From Lysobacteraceae bacterium (GTDB lineage: Bacteria; Pseudomonadota; Gammaproteobacteria; Xanthomonadales; Xanthomonadaceae), in the NCBI GenBank assembly GCA_031263725.1, contig JAISFF010000032.1, forward strand, positions 1 to 64,000: a stretch of 64,000 bases of DNA, given 5' to 3'. Within the stretch, counting starts at the first letter, position 1; every line of letters begins with the position of its first letter. The position numbers were made by a program, and so were the translations under genes. The notes beneath the pieces were generated by a model that did no database searches, was not told the origin of the DNA, and worked only from the letters and a program-made list of their open reading frames with translations. Below, piece after piece: positions 29,165-35,828 of this stretch.

Positions 29165-30309
29165 GCCCGGTCGCGCCAGCGCTGCCGTCCGATTCCCAGG
29201 CAAGGCCCCGCATCGTCGGCATCGTCGGCAGCGGGGGGGCCTACGGCCGCTGGCTGACGCGTTTTTTCCGCGAGCGGATGGGGCTGGAAGTGATCGGTCG
29301 GGATCCGGCTTCGGCCGACAGCGTATCGGAAGACACGCTGATCGGGCAGGCCGACGTGCTGGTTTTTTCCGCGCCGATCCGCATCACCTCTGAATTGATC
29401 GCCGACTATGTGCGGCGCGCCGATGGCCGCGAGCGCGGCAAGCTCTGGCTGGATGTCACCTCGGTCAAGAGCCAGCCGGTCGCGGCGATGCTGGATTCGC
29501 AGGCGGAAGTGGCGGGCCTGCACCCGATGACCGCGCCGCCGAAGGCGCCGACGCTGAAGGGACGCGTCATGGTGGTGTGCGAGGCGCGGTTGCAACACTG
29601 GCGTGGCTGGCTGCATGAACTGATGCGCGCCAGTCAGGCCGAATGCGTGCAGAGCACGCCGGATCATCACGACCGGGTGATGGCGCTGGTACAGGCCATG
29701 GTGCATGCGACCCATCTGAGCCAGGCCGGCGTGCTGCGGCACTACATGGGCAGCCTGGGCGGGCTGGACAAGCTGATGCCTTATCGTTCGACCTCGTTCG
29801 AGATGGATACGACGATGATGGCGCGGATTCTCTCGCTCAATCCCGCCATCTACGAGGACATCCAGTTCGGCAACGCCTATGTCCGCGAAATGCTGGAGCA
29901 CCTGCTCGACGAAGTAGAGCGCCTGCATGATCAGGTCAGCCGTGGCGACGATGCGGCGCGCGCCGAGTTCCGCGAGCATTTCCTGCATACCAATCATGAG
30001 GCGTTGGGCGAAACCGCGCTGGCCGAAGGCAATTACAGCTTCGAGCGGCTGAGCTATCTGCTGGCCGATCTGACCGAGACCCACTATCTGAGCGTGCACC
30101 TGCCCGAGGATCGTTCCGGGTCGTTGCGGGTGCTGCTGCATATCTTCGAACGGCATGGCGTGAGCCTGTCTTCGATCCACTCTTCGCGCACGCCGGACGG
30201 CGAGGTGCACTTTCGCATCGGCTTCCAGGGTGGCATCGATCCCGACGTTCGCCGGATCGTGATCGGGGAGATCGAAGGCGGCGGCACCGGTCGGGTATTG
30301 AGCCGGTAA
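29161..30309 (+). CDS. tyrA: Prephenate dehydrogenase with ACT domain
   Basis: A 382-residue enzyme for tyrosine synthesis (prephenate to 4-hydroxyphenylpyruvate). It has an N-terminal Rossmann fold with GIVGSGGAYGRWLTRFF (about 19-35), DVTSVKSQPV, the GLHPMTAPP active-site region, then the helical dimerisation domain. A C-terminal ACT-like regulatory domain (about 313-382) begins with LPEDRSGSLRVLLHIFERHG, which probably senses tyrosine or phenylalanine. There is no chorismate mutase domain, unlike E. coli TyrA. Coupled to pdxY by a 4-base overlap. Confidence 0.88.
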   Translation: MSPVAPALPSDSQARPRIVGIVGSGGAYGRWLTRFFRERMGLEVIGRDPASADSVSEDTLIGQADVLVFSAPIRITSELIADYVRRADGRERGKLWLDVTSVKSQPVAAMLDSQAEVAGLHPMTAPPKAPTLKGRVMVVCEARLQHWRGWLHELMRASQAECVQSTPDHHDRVMALVQAMVHATHLSQAGVLRHYMGSLGGLDKLMPYRSTSFEMDTTMMARILSLNPAIYEDIQFGNAYVREMLEHLLDEVERLHDQVSRGDDAARAEFREHFLHTNHEALGETALAEGNYSFERLSYLLADLTETHYLSVHLPEDRSGSLRVLLHIFERHGVSLSSIHSSRTPDGEVHFRIGFQGGIDPDVRRIVIGEIEGGGTGRVLSR

Positions 30310-30352
30310 TCCACAATCGATGTGGATTAGATCCGGGCAAGGATGTGGATAA
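30307..30352. promoter_or_regulatory. Cluster of three DnaA-box-like sites
   Basis: TAATCCACA (30307-30315) and TGTGGATTA (30321-30329) form a perfect 9-bp inverted repeat, each one mismatch from the DnaA box TTATCCACA. A perfect box in reverse orientation, TGTGGATAA, follows at 30344-30352. The first box overlaps the tyrA stop. It could titrate DnaA or act as a DARS/datA-like locus; alternatively the first palindrome is only a weak transcription-ending hairpin. The rest of the gap to 30563 shows no gene. Confidence 0.5.
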
Positions 30353-30563
30353 CTCTCCGCGCGCCTTGCGGCGCAAGCGTGTCAAGTCGAATGGCGAAAA
30401 ATTGACCAATCAAGACCCGCGCTGCGAACTGCACGGCGCAAAGGGACTGTTTTCGGATTGATTCCAACGCGGGGCAAAGCACTTGTGCGGGGAATGGCGG
30501 GTATGCGCTAATGGCTGCGGTTATGTGACAGGCATCGCAAAAGGCAAAAAGGGGGAGTGGGAA

Positions 30564-31073
30564 ATGAGGATGAAGATTTCGCAGGTACTGATGATGGCGG
30601 CGGCACTGTGCTGCGTTGGAGATCTTTCGGCGCGCCGCCGCGCCGCGGAACCCGAGGCCGCACCGCCGCAGGCGCAGGCGCCGGAGCTGACGCCCGAGCA
30701 GCAGGCCCAGGTCCAGCGCCAGAACGAGGAGGTGAGCAACGCTGCGGAACGGGTGGTGCAACTGGTGGATCAGGGCAGGTTCGCGGAAATATGGGCCGGC
30801 GTCTCGCCGGTGGCCAAGGCCGTGACCCAGGAAGCCGAGTTCGCCAGGCAGGTCGGGCAGGACCGCGAGCGGTTGGGTGCAGTGGAAAGCCGCAGACAGG
30901 CGAACATCAACCGGGTGATGTACCGCGAAGGCGGCGAAGTGCCGGCCGGCCACTACATCACGGTGGTTTATGCCGCCAAGTTCGCCAATGCGGCGCAGCC
31001 GATACAGGAACTGGTTTCCTTTCACCTGGACCCGGACGAAGTCTGGCGAGTCGCCGGTTATAGCGTCCGCTGA
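30564..31073 (+). CDS. Secreted DUF4019-family protein
   Basis: 169 residues. The N-terminus MRMKISQVLMMAAALCCVGDLSA looks like a Sec signal peptide, then an Ala/Pro/Glu-rich linker (about 27-55) precedes a DUF4019-like domain (about 60-169). That domain carries VVQLVDQGRFAEIWAGVSPVAK and ends SFHLDPDEVWRVAGYSVR. Members are small periplasmic proteins of unknown role. GGGGGAG precedes ATG 30564. It stands alone between tyrA and a convergent transporter gene. Confidence 0.75.
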   Translation: MRMKISQVLMMAAALCCVGDLSARRRAAEPEAAPPQAQAPELTPEQQAQVQRQNEEVSNAAERVVQLVDQGRFAEIWAGVSPVAKAVTQEAEFARQVGQDRERLGAVESRRQANINRVMYREGGEVPAGHYITVVYAAKFANAAQPIQELVSFHLDPDEVWRVAGYSVR

Positions 31074-31104
31074 GCCGGACGATCCGGAGGCGGAGGCGAG
31101 GGAG

Positions 31105-31127
31105 AAAGCCCGCCAGGCGCGGGCTTT
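31105..31127. terminator. Terminator-like hairpin
   Basis: AAAGCCCGC (31105-31113) / GCGGGCTTT (31119-31127) with a 5-base loop, between the convergent DUF4019 gene and the EamA transporter. The T-tract is only three bases on each strand, so it is a modest bidirectional terminator. Confidence 0.65.
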
Positions 31128-31183
31128 ACGCATTGCCGGTTTTCCTGTTGTCGCCCATCGCGCCGCGGGAATCGGTCCGGCGA

Positions 31184-32125
31184 TCAATCGCTGGTTTTTC
31201 CGCTATCGGCTGCCGTGTCGGCGGCGGGCAGAGGTTTGCGCCGGTCCAGCAATGGATGCAGAAATGCCACGCCGATGATGATGGCGACGCCGAGATAGAA
31301 CATCGGTGTCAGTTCGCGTTGTTCGCCCAGCAGCAGGATCGCCAGGATGATGGCATAAACGGGCTCCAGATTCGTGGTCAGCTGCACGGTATAGGCGCTG
31401 AGCTGCCGCAATGCTACCAGCAGCAATGCGAACGGCAGCAGAGTGCAACCCAATGACAGGATCACCAGCCGCCATGCATCGGTGCGGCTGGGCCGGACCA
31501 GCAGCTCGCCGTCGAATTCAGGGCTGAAGTAACCCCCCAGTGGCGCCAGCAGGGTCAGTATCAGTATGCCGGCGGTCAGTTCCACCGCGGTGACGGTCAG
31601 CGCGTCGGCGCGATCGACGACTCGCTTGTTGAGGGAGCCGAAGAACGCCACCAGCACGGCCGATAGAACGCCTATCGCGAGGCCCGCCAGCATCCCGTCC
31701 GGCACGCCGCCCACCACCAGCGCGACACCCGGCAGCACCGCGAGGCCGAACAGCAGCTCCCGCATCAAGAAAGGGCGGCGGGTCAGCCACGGTTCGATGA
31801 CCGAAGTGAAGATCGGCGCCAGCGCAATGCAAGTCACGGCCACCGAGGCATTCGCAAGCTTGATCGTGCCGTAGAACGTCAGCCAGTGCAGGGCGACCAG
31901 CGCGCCTATGCCGCTATAGGCCAGAACCATACGCCGCGAGAGCTGGCGCAGGCCGCGCCAGACCCTGGGAACCAGCGCCAGCGCCAGCACGACCAGCAGC
32001 ATTCGCCACCAGACCAGGGGCAGCGCCGGCATCGAGATCAGCTTGCCAAGGATGGCGGTGAATCCCCAAAGCAGCACGCAGAAGTGGAGTTGTAATTGCG
32101 CTTTGGCGCGGGGACTCATCGGCAT
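31184..32125 (-). CDS. EamA/DMT-family membrane transporter
   Basis: A 313-residue integral membrane protein with about ten hydrophobic segments in two EamA repeats (about 12-135 and 150-290). ALHWLTFYGTIKLANASVAVTCIALAP in the first half and LSAYTVQLTTNLEPVYAIILAILLLGE in the second are the typical repeat motifs. Family members export amino acids or small metabolites; the substrate cannot be read from sequence. The start could be Met1 or Met3. It is monocistronic as far as can be seen. Confidence 0.88.
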   Translation of the reverse strand: MPMSPRAKAQLQLHFCVLLWGFTAILGKLISMPALPLVWWRMLLVVLALALVPRVWRGLRQLSRRMVLAYSGIGALVALHWLTFYGTIKLANASVAVTCIALAPIFTSVIEPWLTRRPFLMRELLFGLAVLPGVALVVGGVPDGMLAGLAIGVLSAVLVAFFGSLNKRVVDRADALTVTAVELTAGILILTLLAPLGGYFSPEFDGELLVRPSRTDAWRLVILSLGCTLLPFALLLVALRQLSAYTVQLTTNLEPVYAIILAILLLGEQRELTPMFYLGVAIIIGVAFLHPLLDRRKPLPAADTAADSGKTSD

Positions 32126-32248
32126 TGCGCCATTATCAGAGATAGCGCATGCGTACGTCAGTGGGTGCCGGAGATTCTTCGCCCTGGGGAAGAGCCGGGT
32201 CGCGTTCCGACGTGATCGCTATCTGACGGTGCCTTCGGCGGCGGCGGC

Positions 32249-32689
32249 TCAGAGCGCCTTTTCATGTTGATCCTGGTTTTGCAGGTGTTCCATCAGCACG
32301 CAATCCATTGGGCAGATCTCCACGCACAGTTCGCAGCCTACGCAGAGCGGTTCGACCACGGTGTGCATGAATTTCGGACCGCCGATGATCGCGGCGGTGG
32401 GGCAGATCTGGATGCATTTGGTGCAGCCGATGCAGCCGTCCTCCAGAATCACCGCTGTCATGTCCGGGGCGTGTTCGCCACGGGAGCGATCATAGGGAAC
32501 GGGGGGGACGCCCAGTATCCAGGCCAGCGCACGGGCACCGGCGTCGCCGCCCGGCGGACAGCGGTCGATGCCGGCGTCGCCACGCGCCATGGCGCCGGCA
32601 TAAAGACGACAATCGGCGAAGCCGCACTGGCCGCATTGCGTTTGCGGCAATACGCGGTCGAGACGTTCGGTCAGTCGATCTGATTGCAC
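32249..32689 (-). CDS. rnfB: RnfB/RsxB-like ferredoxin, soluble form
   Basis: A 146-residue iron-sulfur protein. The Fe-S domain has Cys19, Cys22, Cys27 and Cys44 (QCGQCGFADCRLYAGAM...DRCPPGG). Two [4Fe-4S] ferredoxin motifs follow, Cys86-89-92-96 (CIGCTKCIQICP) and Cys116-119-122-126 (CVGCELCVEICP). Full RnfB has an N-terminal transmembrane helix of about 30 residues, which is absent here, and no rnfACDGE genes are adjacent. It therefore probably works as a free electron carrier rather than in a Na+/H+-pumping Rnf complex. Confidence 0.88.
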   Translation of the reverse strand: MQSDRLTERLDRVLPQTQCGQCGFADCRLYAGAMARGDAGIDRCPPGGDAGARALAWILGVPPVPYDRSRGEHAPDMTAVILEDGCIGCTKCIQICPTAAIIGGPKFMHTVVEPLCVGCELCVEICPMDCVLMEHLQNQDQHEKAL

Positions 32690-33021
32690 AGGCCCCTCTG
32701 TCTTGCTTCACGCAAAGGAATCACCGGCCAAGAATAATCCACCCCCTTGAAAGGGTTTTCACGTCCGCATCATGCACTGTCAAATCACTTTCCTGCTTGT
32801 CCGGGTGCGTGACTGGATATGACGGGCAGGGTCCGAATCCGTTGTCGGTAAAAGACTTTTTCGGCAGCGCAATATGCCGGCCGGGGTCTTGTCATATTTG
32901 CGATATGGTTACCGGGACAGCCGGGTCAGGTCCATGAAACGGGCCATTCGAACAGCAGCGGCCCAAAGCAGGCCGAGGCCACGGACGCGTTCAGGCCCAG
33001 CATCACGCCAAAGCGCCGGGG
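32690..33021. other. Gap between rnfB and metG
   Basis: 332 bases with no supported gene. Both flanking genes are on the minus strand, so it should hold the end of metG and the promoter of rnfB. AT-rich DNA around 32740-32800 is the best place for the promoter, but no clear -35/-10 pair was found. No hairpin with T-run was seen after metG. Confidence 0.4.
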
Positions 33022-35094
33022 TCAGCGCACCGGCATGCCCGGCTGCGCGGAGTCGTCCGCATCGAGCAGCGCCAGCGGACCATCGTCGAAACCGGCCGAC
33101 AGGATCATGCCCGCGCTGACACCGAAGCGCATCTTGCGCGGCGCCAGGTTGGCGATGAAAACGACATTGCGGCCGATCAGCTTTTCCGGTTCGCCATAGC
33201 TGGCGCGGATGCCGGAAAAAATCTGCCGTTTGCCGAAAGCACCGGCATCCAGTTCGAAACGCAGCAGTTTGTCCGAGCCTTCCACGAACTCGCAGGCCAG
33301 TACCTTGCCGATGCGCAGGTCCAGCTTGGAGAAATCCTCGATGCCGATGGTCTGCGGTCCCGCGGATGACGTGGCCCGCGGTGCGGGCGCGGCCTTCTTG
33401 CCATCCTGCTTGGCGGGCGCGGCAGCCTGCTTGGGCGCGGTGGCGAGCGTGTCCCGGGAAGTTTCGGTCATGGCGTCGATCAGTTTCGGGTCGAGCCGGG
33501 TGAACAGGGGGGCGTAAGGATGGATGCGGTGTCCCAGCAGCGGTTGTTCCAGATCGCGCCAGGCGTTGACCGGAGCCGCCAGGAATTCCTCGGCTTGTAC
33601 CGAGACCTGGGGCAGCACCGGCTTCAGCGCGGCGGCCAGTACCCGGAACAGATGCAGGCCCTGCGTGCAGATGGTTTGCAGTTCGGCATCGGCGCCTTCC
33701 CGCTTGGCCACCACCCAGGGCTTCTTCTCGTCGATGTACCGATTGGCCTCGTCCGCGAGCGCCATCGTCTGCCGGATCGCGCTGGCCGGATCGCTGTTCT
33801 CGTAGGCGTGGCGGATCGGTTCCAGCGCGGCGGTAAAACGCCGGTACATGTCCGCATCCGGCAACGAATCGGCCAGCTTTCCATCGAAGCGGTTGTGGAT
33901 GAAGCCGGCGCAGCGGCTGGCCAGATTGACGAACTTGCCGACCAGGTCGGCGTTGACCCGCGCCACGAAGTCGCCGAGGTTCAGATCCAGATCCTCGATG
34001 CCGCCAGAGGATTTCGCGGCAAAGTAATAGCGTAGCGCCTCGGGACTCAGGCCCATGTCCAGATAGGTCCGGGCCAGCACGAAGGTGCCGCGCGATTTCG
34101 ACATCTTGGCGCCATCGACGGTCAGGTAGCCGTTGACGTGGAGCCGGGTCGGCGGCCGGAAGCCGGCGCCGTGCAGCACCGCCGGCCAGAACAGGCCGTG
34201 GAAATTGACAATGTCCTTGCCGATGAAGTGATGCAGCTCGGCCGCGCTGTCGGGACGCAGGAACGCGTCGTAATCGATGCCCGTGCGCTGGCACAGCGTC
34301 TTGAAGCTGCACAGATAGCCGATCGGCGCATCCAGCCAGACATAGAAATACTTGCCGGGCGCGCCGGGGATCTCGAAGCCGAAGTAGGGCGCGTCGCGGG
34401 AGATGTCCCATGCCCGCAGCCCGCCATCGCCGTCGAGCCATTCCTGCAGCTTGGCCTTGACGCCGGGACGCATCGCGTCGCCCTGCAGCCATTGCCGCAG
34501 GAACGCTTCGAAGTGTCCGACCTCGAAGAAGAAATGCTCGGAATCGCGCATTTCCGGGCGTGCGCCGGAAATGATCGAATAGGGCTCCTTCAGGTCGGTT
34601 GGCGAATAGGTCGCGCCGCAGGCCTCGCAGTTGTCGCCGTACTGGTCCGCCGCCCCGCAGTTGGGGCAGATGCCCTTGATGTAGCGGTCGGGCAGGAACA
34701 TGCCCTTGGCCGGGTCGTAGAACTGCGCCACATTGCGGCGGCTGATATGACCGGCCGCGTCGAGCCTGGCGTAGAACGCCTCGGTCAGCTCCCGGTTGAC
34801 CGGCGAATGCGTCGAATCGTAGTGATCGAAATCGACCGAGAACGCGGCGAAATCGCGTTCATGCGAAGCCTGGATATTGGCGATGAAGGCTTCGGGCGTG
34901 ACGCCGGCCTTCTCGGCCGCCAGCATGATCGGCGTACCGTGAGTGTCGTCGGCGCAGACGAAGTGCATCGTATCGCCACTCAGGCGCCGCGCGCGGACCC
35001 ATATGTCGGCCTGGATGTAACCGACCAGATGGCCCAGATGCAGCTGGCCATTGGCGTAGGGAAGTGCGGTGGTGACCAGGGCGGTACGGCTCAT
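33022..35094 (-). CDS. metG: Methionyl-tRNA synthetase
   Basis: 690 residues from ATG 35094 (MSRTALVTTALPYANGQLHLGH); the upstream GTG adds only four residues. It is a class I synthetase with HIGH-like HLGH (19-22), a zinc knuckle CPNCGAADQYGDNCEAC (about 145-161), and KMSKSR near residue 330. It has a helical anticodon domain, then a linker rich in Ala/Lys. The C-terminal tRNA-binding/dimerisation OB-fold (about 590-690) includes FSKLDLRIGKVLACEFVEGS. Complete two-module architecture as in E. coli. Confidence 0.97.
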   Translation of the reverse strand: MSRTALVTTALPYANGQLHLGHLVGYIQADIWVRARRLSGDTMHFVCADDTHGTPIMLAAEKAGVTPEAFIANIQASHERDFAAFSVDFDHYDSTHSPVNRELTEAFYARLDAAGHISRRNVAQFYDPAKGMFLPDRYIKGICPNCGAADQYGDNCEACGATYSPTDLKEPYSIISGARPEMRDSEHFFFEVGHFEAFLRQWLQGDAMRPGVKAKLQEWLDGDGGLRAWDISRDAPYFGFEIPGAPGKYFYVWLDAPIGYLCSFKTLCQRTGIDYDAFLRPDSAAELHHFIGKDIVNFHGLFWPAVLHGAGFRPPTRLHVNGYLTVDGAKMSKSRGTFVLARTYLDMGLSPEALRYYFAAKSSGGIEDLDLNLGDFVARVNADLVGKFVNLASRCAGFIHNRFDGKLADSLPDADMYRRFTAALEPIRHAYENSDPASAIRQTMALADEANRYIDEKKPWVVAKREGADAELQTICTQGLHLFRVLAAALKPVLPQVSVQAEEFLAAPVNAWRDLEQPLLGHRIHPYAPLFTRLDPKLIDAMTETSRDTLATAPKQAAAPAKQDGKKAAPAPRATSSAGPQTIGIEDFSKLDLRIGKVLACEFVEGSDKLLRFELDAGAFGKRQIFSGIRASYGEPEKLIGRNVVFIANLAPRKMRFGVSAGMILSAGFDDGPLALLDADDSAQPGMPVR

Positions 35095-35166
35095 GACGAT
35101 AACCACGAAGGGAATTGCGCATTATCGCATGCGCCACCAGCGCTATCCGGTTCCGATGCGGGTCTG

Positions 35167-35200
35167 CGGGCCGGATACGGTATTGCGCGCATCCGGCCCG
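35167..35200. terminator. Strong hairpin between DUF2147 gene and metG
   Basis: CGGGCCGGAT (35167-35176) pairs with ATCCGGCCCG (35191-35200) around a 14-base loop. It follows the DUF2147 stop on the minus strand, but no T-run follows on that strand. It is a terminator candidate or an mRNA-stabilising stem. Confidence 0.45.
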
Positions 35201-35223
35201 GACTTGCGGTGTGGCGCGCTGGA

Positions 35224-35667
35224 TCAGTCGCGCTGCCAGGTCTGGGTACGGCAGATGAAGGCGATGCAGCCGGATACGTTCAAGCGGTCGCCACCAGCCT
35301 GCAGTTCGACTTTCGAGCGATAGGTCTTGCCATTGACCGGATCGAGGATGGTGCCGCCGCTCCACTTGCTGGCGCCATCGGGGCTGAGGTTCCACAGGAT
35401 CGTCATGCCTTCGATGGGCTGGTTGTGGCGCCCGCCGTCGCATTCGCTGCAGACAGGGTGGGGACCGTGATCGGAGCGCAGTACCTGCAGCACCTTGCCG
35501 GACAGCGTGCCGTTGCTGGACTGGCTGATCTCGACGATCGATTTGACCTGTCCAGTGGCGTCGTCGATGGTCTTCCAGCGGCCGGTCGGTGAGTCGTTGG
35601 CGGCGGCCGCCATTGCCAGCATCAGCAGCGGCATGGCGACCAGGATGGCGATACCGGTTTTTTTCAT
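35224..35667 (-). CDS. DUF2147-family secreted protein
   Basis: 147 residues starting MKKTGIAILVAMPLLMLAMAAAA, a Sec signal peptide cleaved near residue 24. The mature domain (about 27-147) has the DUF2147 pattern: PTGRWKTIDDATGQVKSIVEI, then GSVL-like GKVLQVL, CSECDG with two cysteines, ILDPVNGKTYRSKVEL, and a C-terminal strand LNVSGCIAFICRTQTWQR. Family role unknown; some members bind lipids or affect the envelope. CAGGAG precedes ATG 35667. The terminator of the TonB receptor separates it from that gene. Confidence 0.85.
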   Translation of the reverse strand: MKKTGIAILVAMPLLMLAMAAAANDSPTGRWKTIDDATGQVKSIVEISQSSNGTLSGKVLQVLRSDHGPHPVCSECDGGRHNQPIEGMTILWNLSPDGASKWSGGTILDPVNGKTYRSKVELQAGGDRLNVSGCIAFICRTQTWQRD

Positions 35668-35770
35668 GGTGGCTCTCCTGAGCATGAGGGATTGTGATTT
35701 CCGCACAGGGGGCGATACGGCGGAGCATGGTTCCCACACGTTATAGCGCATGGCCGCCGTGCCGAGGATA

Positions 35771-35797
35771 AAAAAGCCCCACCAATTGGTGGGGCTT
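35771..35797 (-). terminator. Rho-independent terminator of the TonB-dependent receptor gene
   Basis: Palindrome AAGCCCCACC-AATT-GGTGGGGCTT (35774-35797) followed on the minus strand by TTTTT. It lies 32 bases past the receptor stop codon. Confidence 0.9.
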
Positions 35798-35828
35798 GAA
35801 AACAGCATTGAACTGTGGTGACCCCGGA

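Noticed and set aside
32909-34492. 527-codon frame on the same strand as metG
   Set aside because: It reads metG in another frame; the metG frame carries all synthetase motifs.
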